Source of the DNA: Ceratodon purpureus
Lineage: Eukaryota > Streptophyta > Bryopsida > Pseudoditrichales > Ditrichaceae
NCBI GenBank assembly: GCA_014871385.1
Contig: CM026426.1
Span: 77,212,300-77,276,299, forward strand
Direction of reading: 5' to 3'
DNA length: 64,000 bases
A model generated the notes under the pieces. It was not told the DNA's origin. It searched no databases and saw nothing but the letters and a program-made list of their open reading frames with translations. Each line of letters begins with the position of its first letter. Position 1 is the stretch's first letter. Position numbers and translations under genes: made by a program. Shown piece by piece: positions 12,607 through 22,911 of this stretch.

Positions 12607-13509
12607 ATGAACAAGATCCTGAAGCTGATATGGAAGTTGCTCAATCCGGGAACCGGAAGTCCCAGCGTCGGAACAAGGCTTCCCGGATCTCCCTCTCGGA
12701 CAGTAGTAGGGGAATCTCGCGGTGCGGAGTTCAGGACCCCAATGGAGCGAAATCTCCGGTTTGAGGAGCAAATGGCTGTTGACTCAGACATCTTTGCACT
12801 GGCTCGGACGATCGCGGATCTAATCCGAGAAGTTGAGGCCAAGGAGGCGTCACCCGGAGCCAATACGGCTCAGCAAGGCTGCACGATTCCCACAGGACAA
12901 GCAGAGGTCACAGGAACTACCGTCATTGTTAGGCAATCCAAGGAGCAGACGTTTACGGAAGAAGTGACCCGGTTCGTGCAGCCGGTTGTTCCCCCAACGC
13001 TAGGTTTGTCGGTGATTATTCCGGTTCACCAAGGAGAGGTAGCTGGAATTGAATGGAAGAGATCCATTTCACCGCCCGGACGTACCCGAGTGACCCAAGA
13101 GGGGACACTCACCCCTTCACCCACGGCCCGGACCGGGACTGTGACTCCTACACCAACCGTGACGCCCGTGGTGGAATCTCCCGCTGACTCTTCCGGTGCT
13201 CGGATGGTTCTGAGGAATAGGAAGGATCCGGAGGAGAAGGGGCCAATTACACTTTCCGGGTCCGACTCGGATACTCACCCGAGCTCCCCGGTAGGGACAG
13301 CCGGAACTGAGACTCGGACCCCGACATCCGGAACCCCTCCGTCGAGGATGTTTCCCAAGTCTCCCAAGTCTCCGAAGACCCGGGTCGTTACCCGGTCTTC
13401 CCTAGAGACCAAGTCGAAGGAGTCGAAGGAGGAACGGAGCGCTAGGCGTCAGGCGGAGCGGGCAGCAAAGGCAGGAGGATCCGAGCCCTGGACGACCCGG
13501 TCAAAGTAG
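12607..13509 (+). CDS. Hypothetical Ser/Thr/Pro-rich protein of the GC-rich insertion
   Basis: The frame is open from 12466, but the first ATG is at 12607, leaving 300 codons. The N-terminal third has an acidic-hydrophobic helix (FALARTIADLIREVEAKEA). The middle is rich in Pro, Ser and Thr, and the last 50 residues are strongly basic with repeated SPKSP and ARRQAERAAKA. This disordered, basic-tailed design fits a nucleic-acid-binding or gag-like protein, but no diagnostic motif is present. Upstream, a 25-bp unit containing TTCGGAAGGATTATCACGA is duplicated in tandem at 12537-12590. I do not recognise the protein. Confidence 0.4.
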   Translation: MNKILKLIWKLLNPGTGSPSVGTRLPGSPSRTVVGESRGAEFRTPMERNLRFEEQMAVDSDIFALARTIADLIREVEAKEASPGANTAQQGCTIPTGQAEVTGTTVIVRQSKEQTFTEEVTRFVQPVVPPTLGLSVIIPVHQGEVAGIEWKRSISPPGRTRVTQEGTLTPSPTARTGTVTPTPTVTPVVESPADSSGARMVLRNRKDPEEKGPITLSGSDSDTHPSSPVGTAGTETRTPTSGTPPSRMFPKSPKSPKTRVVTRSSLETKSKESKEERSARRQAERAAKAGGSEPWTTRSK

Positions 13510-14806
13510 AAGGACAGAGGGCAGGAGAGCCACAAGAAGTCAAAGATGGGATAGATTCCTCGCACTGGAACTGTCAGTCACTTTCCGGAATTATAGGAGT
13601 AGATTTCGGATCAGGGAGATCCGGATTAACCGTAAAGTAGGATTCTAGGTAGATAATTAGGAATTAGGGTTTTTGATTGAACTTTCGGCGCCGCCGCTTT
13701 TGTGGAAGCCCCTGCTTACTTAAAAGGGGAAGGCGATGCAGTCCGGGTCTTCGTTTTGCATGTTTTCTCCCTATATTCCTTATCAGTAAAGTATTCGTGT
13801 TTTGCAAGTACTGTGCGTGGTTTCCAGTTAAGTGTGAATGATCCGGGAAGGATATGAGAGTTTCGCTGTAGCTCGGATAGGAAGGTGATGGGAGTTGTGA
13901 CGAGACCCGAACCGGAATGGTACTAGGATTGAGCGGAAAGATTTAGCGGATTGTCGTAGGAGTGAAGCCTCACTGTTCCGTCCCCAACCCAACCTCACGC
14001 GAAATAGCCTGCGCTAAGGTTGAAGCGGATCGAGGGGTACTTGATCGAGCTCCCTGAACTTCTGAAGAGGTTCCGCACTCTGTGAGAGGGGGATTCGGAA
14101 CGTGGCACGGGTCGCCTAGGGATAATCGGATCTTGGTTCTCCCAGATCGGGATCGGTTTGTCGTTGTAGTCTCACGAATCAGGAGTGGTCGCCTGTGTGA
14201 CCTGCTGACCAAAGTGTTCTAAGTCAGTTGTGAGGTAGTAGACTTTTCGAGACGTTGGGGTTTGTGGACGAAAGACCTGATGTAACAGAAAGTGAGAGTC
14301 GAAGAGTAACGTTCCGGAAACACTATCCGAGCAGTGGCAAGGCTCGGAACTATTGTAAGTAACTACTTGGTGAAGCACTCTTGAATCCCTGGACGATACT
14401 CGGAACCTAGTGACAGTACGGAAGTTTACGCTCATTTTGAGTTCTATCCGGATGTTAGTTGCGTTTCCGTGTCCGACAATACTTGGAATAGCAGGTATAA
14501 TGTAGAACATGTGATTGCAAGTCTTTATTTGTCTGCTGCCCGTTCTTGAATTTCTGAGTACAAAGCGTGTTGTAACCCAGGAACTAGAGTATTTGTTGAG
14601 CATGTTTACACCAAACGGCTTATTTTTTTGGTATTCCTATTTGCAGGTACTCGGATATAAATTGGAGCTTCCTTGTTGGAAGCGATCACTTCTATGTGTA
14701 ACTGTCTAACCCTTGTCATGTGTACACCTTGAGTAAACCAACTATTAATTTTGAGAATTTGATATACGAAGGTCCTCAAGGTACTCGAATCATCAAATGT
14801 CCAGAT
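13510..14806. other. No gene recognised; promoter-like and GC-rich flank
   Basis: Holds the 3' part of the GC-rich insertion, including a TACTTAAAAGG-type box near 13718 and a CGCCGCCGC run, and then AT-rich sequence up to inverted repeat B. Short frames on both strands are unsupported. Confidence 0.3.
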
Positions 14807-14905
14807 AGCAGGATATGCGTTGGAAACCTGCCAGCACAGGAATTCAATGTGGAAACAAGACTTTTGCATATTGTAATGCAATTTCATATTCCACATAACA
14901 AACTC
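14807..14905 (-). repeat. Inverted repeat B, right arm
   Basis: Reverse complement of 11102-11199. A short frame crossing it (14720-14938) is not supported as a gene. Confidence 0.8.
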
Positions 14906-15279
14906 AAAGTGTTATGCACTGGATATGTAGGTTTGTGAGTTGGTAGTATGACTACCTTATAAGAAGTCATATCGACAAACGGATGTTGAGTGAGAGGATG
15001 AACTGTGCTCCTTATGTAAAGTGAAATTGATTAATCATTGATGTGTAAAGTAGACGCTTGAATATCAATGAACAGTGTCAGTAATTCTATTAAGAGGTCC
15101 TATATCTCACTGTTCTACAAGCGGGTACAAGTGCGGGACTGGTGTTGATGCAGCGAGTAGGCCAACCAGAGTCAGAGAGCTACTTCAAAAAAAAACTTCA
15201 AAAAAAAAAAAAAAGGAGTTAGAGAGCGGAGTTGTCCAACGCATCTATCCTTGCCGGCATTGGGAGAACCTTGAGGAGA

Positions 15280-16348
15280 CTACTCTGAGCCTGAAGATAC
15301 GAGAGCTGGAGACTCCGCGCGAAGACCCTGTGCTCGGTCAGTTCCGATGGGGATATCCGTGACTATTCCACTTGGAATAGATAGTCTACGGAGGAGTCCT
15401 ACAGTGATAGGTTTAGCCATGGAAACATCAACCTCCATCGGCTCCGACTGCCCTCCACTTTGCTTCTCTACCTCCTCATCCATTGATTTGCCATGTTCTT
15501 CCTCCCCCTTGGCTACCTGCTCATTTGCTGTTGGAAACAGATCAGACCCATTCCGGACATTAGCAACAACCTATGGTAAGTGAGTTTCCAACAACAATAA
15601 CGGATACTATTGTTACAAGGCTTGCAAACAAAGAGCTCTACAACTAATTGAGTCTATAAGTTATCAAGTTTTTTTGTCAACATTAAACATTATTGGATAC
15701 TAGCGATAAGGTGGAAATGGCAAGTCAAGCAAGTGGAGAAGACCCCTGAAACTAATGGCTGGAGATATCTACAATACTGTAGATGGAAACTAAAAAGTGT
15801 GACGAAGAACGTATTATGGAGAAATAAGTACGCCACAGCTATAGCAATTGCTTCTATCTTGCTAAAAAAAAATTGCTTGTTCTTCTTAGAAGGTTTTAGC
15901 TGTAGTGTCTTAATACAAGGAAAATCTTCGAGCAGTTTAAAGGGGGCAGAAAACAAGGAAAATCCGAAATGTTTTCTGTAGGACAAGATAAAGGAGTGGA
16001 GATTTTATGTTGAGCCTTACCAAGCTCAGGTGAGGGCTCTGAGTTCAATGTCGCTCCTGCGTGAGACGATTCACCCTCACCAGGCACAGGGGTGGGCTCT
16101 GAATCCAATTTCGCCATCTTTAGAGGCAGTTCACATTCAAATGAACCAGACCCTATTCTCTTCCTTGAGAGAGGCATGTCAGCGTCTTCGTCACATTCTG
16201 CGTCCAGCTCCACAACTGGAGTAGAGGTTATGTTGGTAGTGGTGTCTTCACTGACTTCTAGCTTTGGTGTAGAGGACACGTTGGCAGAGGTGTCTTCGCA
16301 GGCTTCTGGCTTTGGTGCGGACATATCAAACCCCATGCTGCCATCCAC
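15280..16348 (-). CDS. Probable C-terminal acidic tail exons of the 16.6-17.5 kb coiled-coil gene
   Basis: Two minus-sense stretches (16348-15896 and 15483-15280) encode acidic, Ser/Thr-rich protein with repeated SEDTTTN-like units and a basic PLSRKRIG segment. They lie directly downstream of the coiled-coil gene on the same strand and look like disordered tail exons, but I could not place the splice sites. An AT-rich stretch at 15690-15890 between them may be intronic. The function is unknown. Confidence 0.35.
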
Positions 16349-16584
16349 CGAGGGTCACCTTCCTGTTTGCACAAAGGACACACACAACCTCCTACTAGAA
16401 GCTCTGTCCACAGACACCAAGGGTGGAACAAACAACCACAAGAAAAAGGGAAGATGGTGTTCGCAACAAACTTGAGGTGGCACCGTGGACAAGGTTTGCC
16501 CTGTTAAAGAACAGGGTCCCCACCCGCATCTACTCCATTGTTGACATTAGGCGCCTTTGGCTTGATGGAGGCTTGAGCAAGTTT

Positions 16585-17457
16585 TTAGGCTTTGCACTTC
16601 TCCTGGAGGTCTACGAGCTCCTCCTCCCCCTTCTTGTACTTCATTGCAGCCACATCCACATCTTTCTTTGCCAGAGTCCTTGCGAGGTCAACCGCATTCC
16701 ACTCCAAGATGTTTGCCTGAATGTCCCCCCCAACATTGCGGACCTCCCTATCATTCAGAATCTTCTCCTTGACATCCCCGGCCCGCTTTAGCTCCTTACT
16801 CATCTTCTGCAAGAGCATTGCATGCTGTTGGAGGCGCTCATCCTCGGCCTCAAAGTGGCAAATCCTCTCATCCAGCTGCAAGAGGGATTGCCGCTTTGAC
16901 TCCAGCTCTTTCTCTGCAGCTTGAAGCTCGGCCGTCTTTTGCACCACCTCCTCAAGCAATTCTTTGAGCTTCGTGGTAGCACTGCCCTTCGTGTCGCCAC
17001 CAGTACTTCCTTCTTGGTGCGGTTCGTTGACGTTGCCAACAGAAGGGGCCCCTCCACCATCACCCCATGTATCACATCCTCCATCCTTCAAGAACGTTGC
17101 CACCTCCTTGAGAGTGCGCTTAACCTCGTAACGAAGAGCTGGGGGTCGCACCTTTAAGGGATTTAGGGATGCATGTTGGAAACGTTCCTCCAGAATCTGA
17201 GCCGCTGCCCCGGCCCAATTGACTTGGTGCCCCTCCTTGAAATGGTAAATGCAAGCCCGCAAGAATGATTGATTGAAGGCCTTGTTGTCCGGAGCTTCTC
17301 CATACACCTCCATGTAGCATTGGTTGTACGTCTTCAAGGCTACTTCATCACAACATTGCTTGAAGTAGTGTCGATTTTTGTTGGCACCATCGCCAGGAGG
17401 CCATATCTGATCGTACCAAGAGCGAGGCACCATAGCTTCGGTAACCTTGTTGGGCAT
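16585..17457 (-). CDS. Coiled-coil protein, paralogue of the gene at 20-21.5 kb
   Basis: ATG at 17457 (MPNKVTEAMVPRSWYDQIW). The first 110 residues form a globular-looking region with YFKQCCDEVALKTYNQCY and FLRACIYHFKEGHQVNWAGAA. This is followed by a Gly-rich hinge and about 130 residues of heptad-patterned coiled coil (KELLEEVVQKTAELQAAEKE onwards). The FLRAC...VNW block matches LLRAC...VDW in the 20-21.5 kb gene, so the two are paralogues. The frame is also open upstream of the ATG, so the true start may be earlier. No enzymatic motif is visible. The gene may be cargo of the surrounding transposons or a repeated host family; the sequence does not decide. Confidence 0.5.
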   Translation of the reverse strand: MPNKVTEAMVPRSWYDQIWPPGDGANKNRHYFKQCCDEVALKTYNQCYMEVYGEAPDNKAFNQSFLRACIYHFKEGHQVNWAGAAAQILEERFQHASLNPLKVRPPALRYEVKRTLKEVATFLKDGGCDTWGDGGGAPSVGNVNEPHQEGSTGGDTKGSATTKLKELLEEVVQKTAELQAAEKELESKRQSLLQLDERICHFEAEDERLQQHAMLLQKMSKELKRAGDVKEKILNDREVRNVGGDIQANILEWNAVDLARTLAKKDVDVAAMKYKKGEEELVDLQEKCKA

Positions 17458-17664
17458 GGGTCCTTCATTGCTGGGCCGAACGCCTCCACGAAAAAGGTAG
17501 GTGGGTACCTGGCGTCGTCCCTCCCCAGCAGCAACGGAGCCTTAGTCTGGAGGCGCTTACATAGCTTTTGTGGAATCCCATCCAGATTGAAGGGAGTCTC
17601 CCACTCATAGCTGGTGATCCCTTCCGGCCCTGGTTCCGTCTTGACCTTCGGCAGATCCGTCTTC

Positions 17665-17772
17665 CCCTTTGCGGAATCGCGCCGCAACTCCTCCTATTAT
17701 GCCACGGCTTTCCCTTTCCCCTTCGCGGAATCGCGCCGCAGCTCCTCTTCTTGTGCCACACCTTTCCCTTTC
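17665..17772. repeat. 54-bp tandem repeat, two copies
   Basis: GCGGAATCGCGCCGCA begins at 17671 and again at 17725, each followed by CTCCTC and a TTTCCCTTTC tail. Confidence 0.8.
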
Positions 17773-17939
17773 ACCAAAGGATTTGGATCGCCGCTGCCTC
17801 TCAATTCCGCTCATGTTGAGTACAAGCTGCTTAGTAGACAAACAGGGCAACAGTTAGAAAAAAGTAGACGTGCGAAATCAGTGGCAAGCAATCTGAAAGG
17901 TAGGCGCCGCAAAAGTGAGCAAGAGCCGCGGTAAAAGGA

Positions 17940-18790
17940 GATAACTAGAAGGCGGTGGCAACAAAAATTTGGAGGCAAAGCCATAAAAATGTTATTTGAC
18001 GACATGACAAATTATCACAAAAGAATTTAACTAAACTCAATATAGGTTGGAACTATGATATAATCAGCGCATCATCGGTAATGCTGGCATTACCAGGCTT
18101 AATGCAGAGTTCTCCCTTCGTATGTGCCTCTCAATAATTACTGTGTACCAAATTATTCTACACAGGGAAGCAGATTAAGTCCAATTTAGTATAGCAAGGG
18201 CGGAACATCCTATATTCTTGCCTCTTGAAATATGGCTGAAACTGGACATTGCGTCCCATCAATAAACTATTATCTCCAGTTCAACACAGAGCAAGAAAAC
18301 AACATGCAAAAATCAATTCACGAGCCATACACAAATAGGTTTGACATTCTGCAATCACAGCATTGCTCACAGCACAGCAACAAGCTCACACACCTCATGA
18401 AATTCGCCCTTCACAAACCTGGTTCTAAAATACTATACTAAATGAAGCAACACACACGGCCACAACCCTTTGGTAGCAACACACACGGCCACAACCCTCT
18501 AGTAAAACCCTCACGGCCACAACCCTCTGCTAAACCCTTGACCTAATTCGTGGACGCCCAACCCTTAAAGCTCGCAATTTTTAGTATCTAGAACTTAAAA
18601 TTTGCCAATCAGAAGTAAAAGTGGAAAAGTAAAAGTAAAAGTAAAAGTTTATTTACTAATCAAATTCCAGGTAAGAGTGGAAATTGGCCTCTTGAGGATT
18701 TACATTACTAATTAATCAATATTGGAGTCTATAGCAAATGCACAATTTCTAATTAATCAAGCAACATTAATCAATCAGGAAATTTTGTAA
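17940..18790. other. Non-coding stretch with simple repeats
   Basis: No gene recognised. CGGCCACAACCCT recurs three times at about 18456-18520, and an AAAAGTA-type run lies at 18611-18650. Confidence 0.5.
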
Positions 18791-19516
18791 TTTAGTCATT
18801 TAGTAATTGCTAAACTACCAAATTCCAAGTAAAAGTGGTTATACGGCTCTTGAGGTTTCACATTGGAGTCTAAAGCTTAAACCTTGATCCCTTTGGATGT
18901 GCTTATATGGTTATACTTTTCGTGAATTTTGACATTGAGATCTTTTTGAGAGATATTTTAGAATTAGTACTATTGGGAACTTTGGTAAGTTGAACTGTCG
19001 AGGGACTCTTGGATTTAGTGAAATGTCAAGGGGCAAAACAATTTATTTAGATTAATTACTACGTAGGAGGTTGTTGTGAAATTCATGTTTGAAATTCATG
19101 TTTGACTTGAAATTTAAAGTGATGAGTATTGTAAAAACTGATTCTGTATTTTTACTGACTCGTCCGACTTCAAGATATATGCCACAAACTAAAATCTTGT
19201 TTAGGACATATGCTAAACATCTTAAGTGGACATATAACACTTCTCTAGATTTTTGTGATTATCATGCCAAGATAAACAAACGACTACCAGCACAATGTTG
19301 AAAGCAACTTGGATATAGTGACAAACAAGAGCAGGGAAACAAGCAAGGTTTGAGATTCTTATTTATGACATGCCTAGAAGTTGAGATTCTAATTTATAAA
19401 ATGCCTAGAGGTTGAGATTCCACATGGGGACTTGTTGAGGAGACGAGTCTGTGCAAACTCCAAAACTTGGAGTACTGTTGGGAACTCCGGTAGGTTTAGC
19501 AATTACTAAATGACTA
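18791..19516. mobile_element. MITE-like segment with short inverted ends
   Basis: The left end TTTAGTCATTTAGTAATTGC (18791 on) is matched in inverse complement by GCAATTACTAAATGACT at 19499-19515, each arm about 28 bp. The 0.7-kb interior has no transposase and includes direct repeat A copy 2. A small non-autonomous DNA transposon is the simplest reading; I could not fix a target duplication. Confidence 0.45.
18845..19019. repeat. Dispersed direct repeat A, copy 2
   Basis: Matches 10852-11020 in the same orientation. A related shorter piece with GGTAAGTTGAATTGTCGAGG follows at 19560-19590. Confidence 0.8.
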
Positions 19517-19625
19517 GATTCCAGAGTTACCAATATTTGAATGAGTACTATTGGAAACCCCGGTAAGTTGAATTGTCGAGGGACTCTTGGGTTTAGTGAC
19601 AAACAAGAGCAGGGAAACAAGCAAG
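19316..19625. repeat. 31-bp direct repeat pair
   Basis: AGTGACAAACAAGAGCAGGG and the following AAACAAGCAAG occur at about 19317 and again at about 19595. The second copy ends repeat-A-related sequence. Confidence 0.7.
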
Positions 19626-19989
19626 AATAGGGAATTGGACAAGAACTAAACTACCAAATAAGAAACTGAAAGTCAAAATTCCAGGAGTGATTGAGAGTTT
19701 CACCAATAAAGGTCACAATTGGGTAATTGATAGACAGTCTAACTGTATAGTTTGCAAGTTAGACAGCAAATTGGATGCGACTTTTATTCCATTGCTGAAC
19801 CTTGGCTGTGTCACCTAGAAATGGTAAAATTACATGTAGACGAATCCTGTGGACAAACAACAAAAGACTGGTCAGTTGATCAGGAACAATAAATTCCTTT
19901 GTCGTGTTGATGAGGAAACAAAAAAGCAACACTGGTTGACTGTCCTAGCATACAATAGGTGTAGACAGTTACATAAAGAAAAATGATTG

Positions 19990-21520
19990 TTTGGTGCTTC
20001 ATTTCTAGAGTCCCTAGCTTCATTCTACTCTCCAGGTTTTGATTCAAGTTGGCGAAGCTGCTCTTGGGAACATAGGATGGCTGAACTGTTGCGCTCTATG
20101 ATTGATGCCAGCTTCACTGCTTCCTCTTGGGCTGCTTCCAACGTGGCGATGTTTGCAGCAATCACTTTGCTGATCTCCCGTTGCTCCTTGTCTACACCCG
20201 CCTTCTCTTTAAGCTCTCTGGCTGTAGCAAACTATTTGCTCCTTTTCCACATATCATCCTTCATGGAATTTAGCCGCTCATCCACTATATCCAACGCCAA
20301 AATCCGGGCTTGCAAACGAGTGTGAGCTACCTTCTTCTCCTCTAGTGCAGATGCAAACTGCTGGAGTTCTGAAGTCTTCAGTTCCAACTCCTTTAGAAAT
20401 GCGTCCACTTTCCTTGTACTAGTGACAAAACTGTTAGCCAATAATTGCAAGAAGCCGCCACTTCTACAAAGAATGCAAATACTCTACATGGCATACCAAG
20501 GAGTAGTAAGTGTGACTTACACGAACTTGAACTTCCACGAGCTGTTGCCTCCAAACTCTTCTTCACATTGGAGACATCCTCCTCCATCTCTACTGTAAGA
20601 GGGAACCCAAATTGAGCCATCCAAGCCCCAGTGAAGGACGTACAACAGTGTGGACAAGTGGGTCGCTTGAACTGTAGCAACACTGCAATGCACATTGGAT
20701 GAAATCCACAACCACAAGAACCGACAACAATAGCACACGCTACAAATCCATGTTGCCCACATCCTGCGCACAGTCTCAACTTTGACTCTGTTGGCAACTC
20801 AGGCAATGACGTCCCTGTTGGATACAGAAATGGAGCTCTTGTTTGCAGCATCAAGGTGAAATTTTGAAGGTTCAGCAACTTCCCCTTGTTGGCAGCAATG
20901 GCACAAGCTGCTCGCTCAACTGCATTGGCAGCCTCTAGCAACTTGCTAGTCTCAATGACTAGTGTGGATTCCTCCGTCTTCTATTGCGAATCTGACATTT
21001 CAATCAGCTTCTCCAATAAATCCTTTCCCTCACGCCACTTCTAAGCAGACAGCTAGTTGGTACCTCTTAGTTTCAGCTCATTTGCCACTGCATAAGCTTG
21101 ATTATACTCCTCTTGAATCGCACTCATCTGTTCGCCATTGGAGAGAAGTCCTTGTTTCAACTTAATCACAGTCTGCAGCAGATCGTCTTGGACAGCCATT
21201 GCTTCTTCTTGAAGCTTGTAACTATCTCTTAAGGCTGTCTCTACCTCGCGTATAGCCTGATCTCTCTGCAACTTAGGCGATTTAGGGTGTTTAGGGGAGC
21301 TCTTCATGAATCCAGTTGCCACTTTGTTGGCAGCAACGACGGTGCACAAGGAGGCCAGTTGCTCCCGCATCGCCAGAGGGCCCAATTTGTGGCGGTTTAG
21401 GGACTTAGTGGACATTCGAATTTTGTGCCTCTTCATAGCCTCTGCCACCCAATCAACCTTGACATTGTGCACAAATGTCGCAAAGCAAGCCCGTAATAAC
21501 CTCATACGTAACCACTGCAT
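19990..21520 (-). pseudogene. Coiled-coil protein with RING-like cysteine cluster
   Basis: From 21520 leftwards: a helical segment with LLRACFATFVHNVKVDW that matches the paralogue at 16.6-17.5 kb; a coiled coil; a cysteine/histidine cluster CAGCGQHGF...CGCGFHPMC...CPHC (about 20770-20640) typical of RING or PHD-like zinc fingers; and, after a donor GTAAGT near 20513, a second coiled coil (20430-20030). Such fingers often act in E3 ligases or chromatin reading, but no partner is evident. The frame carries four internal stops, at about 21055, 21043, 20983 and 20234, and all are TAG where glutamine would fit. This suggests decay by C-to-T change at CAG. The gene lies just downstream of the CACTA transposase on the same strand. 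Confidence 0.5.
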
Positions 21521-21598
21521 ACAGAGGGGCTCTCATTTGCTTTCTCAGGGCGACATGCAGTCTAATAATACTGTATGACCACTATACAGCAATACGTT

Positions 21599-22345
21599 TT
21601 ACAAGGTGTTGTCGTAAGTGGGAGTAACATCGTCCTCGGACTCTTCGTGTTCTGAATTGATCACATATGCTTGGGCACGAATTGTCGCGTCCAAGTCATG
21701 TACCGCCTCTTCCCGAACGACTGCGCTTTCTTTAACGGCATCGTCTGCCTCTATATGTCCTCCAAAATTATGCATCCCAGGTGTTGAGAGACCTCCACCA
21801 TCGGTCCCGGATGCACCAAAATATGGCAGCTCCCGCTCTCCGACTACACGATCACTGCGGACGTCACTTCTGATTACAACCTTCGTCTCAGGGTCTCGCT
21901 GGTCGGAGATAAAGAAAACCTGACTGACATGTTCAGGATATGCGAATGGATTTTCGAAATCAAGGTCCTCCTTCGACGTAGACTTGACTGTCCAAAATCC
22001 ATAACGGTCCTTCTTAATAGTTGATCTTCCCTCATTCTTCTTCTCAAACCACTCTCCTTTCATAACGACGGCTGTCATTGTCCCGAATTGAACATAGTAA
22101 ATCGCCTTTAGAACTCCAACATCAATCGCATCTCCAAGTCCCTCTTTGGTGATATGTGCAATTCCCGAGTCGAATGTCACGTACGCAAGTGCAGAATTCC
22201 TGTCAATGCGGTAGTATGCTCCATATGCCCACATAGCGGCATAGCTCAGTGCCTTCACATCAGGAGGTAGAGACAGAGCAAGAAGTTCCATTGATACGGG
22301 GAAATTGGCATCCCTTAGACTTGATACGTGACGTTCAATCCACCT
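21599..22345 (-). CDS. CACTA transposase, DUF4216-like C-terminal exon
   Basis: The reading frame begins after a probable acceptor near 22345 with WIERHVSSLRDANFP and then AMWAYGAYYRIDRNSALAYV. The DUF4216-typical core is VLKAIYYVQFGTMTAVVMKG followed by EWFEKK, DRYGFWTVKS and HVSQVFFISDQRDPETKVV. An acidic tail ends at 21599. The same exon in CACTA 2 aligns throughout. The Gypsy element lies upstream in what appears to be the preceding intron. As a DNA transposon gene it acted in excision and integration; the rest of this copy is displaced 12.5 kb away. Confidence 0.75.
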   Translation of the reverse strand, partial: RWIERHVSSLRDANFPVSMELLALSLPPDVKALSYAAMWAYGAYYRIDRNSALAYVTFDSGIAHITKEGLGDAIDVGVLKAIYYVQFGTMTAVVMKGEWFEKKNEGRSTIKKDRYGFWTVKSTSKEDLDFENPFAYPEHVSQVFFISDQRDPETKVVIRSDVRSDRVVGERELPYFGASGTDGGGLSTPGMHNFGGHIEADDAVKESAVVREEAVHDLDATIRAQAYVINSEHEESEDDVTPTYDNTL

Positions 22346-22464
22346 TTAAAGGGGCGGAAAAGGACCGCTTAAATGCGGCGGGAGATTGAGCCTCAGTGGA
22401 GTACTGGGGTCAATCTGGTGCCTTGCGCGCATCTCAGTACGGTACGTGTCCCTGGCTGCCCTCC

Positions 22465-22469
22465 GTGTT
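22465..22469. repeat. Target-site duplication GTGTT, left
   Basis: GTGTT directly precedes the 5' LTR and is repeated directly after the 3' LTR at 34980-34984, as expected for a Gypsy insertion. Confidence 0.95.
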
Positions 22470-22893
22470 TGTTAACCGGAGATTCATTCATCTCCTCCCT
22501 CCCTTAGTTCCTAGCAGTTTTTCATAGTTCTTCATCCCTGGCTTCGACAGTCATCCAGTCGACTGGATGAACTCTGTCACAGCCGACTTGGATGAACTCT
22601 GTCGTAGCCAACTGGATGATTTCTGCTGGACTCTTAAGGCAGGTTTTAGGGTTTCTGAGATCATTCCTCACTAGTGTACTCAGAGTTAGGAGAGATTGAG
22701 GAGACTTTATGAGCTACTGTACCATGATTTTGGGCAGATTTGACCCTCTTTATACAGTTTTGACTCACTTTTCCACTTCTTTTTAGTGTTTCCAGCATTG
22801 TATGAGTGTTTCAGCATCATTATTAGTTGGGTTTTTGTAGGGTTTTGATGGGTTGTGAAGGTTAGGGTTTTATGGGAAATCCTCCCTTTACCA
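22470..22893 (+). repeat. 5' LTR
   Basis: Starts TGTTAACCGGAGATTC and ends CCTCCCTTTACCA. Contains a perfect 20-bp palindrome TCATCCAGTCGACTGGATGA (about 22550-22569), two further GGATGAACTCTGTC motifs and a TTTATACAG box-like sequence near 22749. Confidence 0.95.
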
Positions 22894-22911
22894 TTGGCGA
22901 CCATGCTCTAG
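22894..22911 (+). promoter_or_regulatory. Candidate primer binding site
   Basis: TTGGCGACCATGCTC follows the LTR directly. TGGCG fits a complement to a tRNA 3' CCA end, but I could not match a specific tRNA. Confidence 0.4.

Larger units (their letters stand above)
11880..14470 (+). mobile_element. GC-rich insertion of unknown class
   Basis: Base composition changes abruptly from AT-rich flanks to GC-rich DNA full of CTCGGAAC and TCCGGAA words (four within 11890-11940, again near 12430, 14340 and 14400). It has a TATATA box (12077-12082), two plus-strand ORFs, and downstream a TACTTAAAAGG box-like sequence near 13718. These suggest a compact, possibly non-autonomous element, but I found neither terminal repeats nor polymerase domains. 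It sits inside inverted repeat B. Limits are compositional only. Confidence 0.4.

Noticed and set aside
19990-21520. Genetic code with TAG read as glutamine
   Set aside because: Other genes here end in TAG at plausible stops (51613, 42140), and TGA and TAA lesions also occur; C-to-T decay explains all of these.
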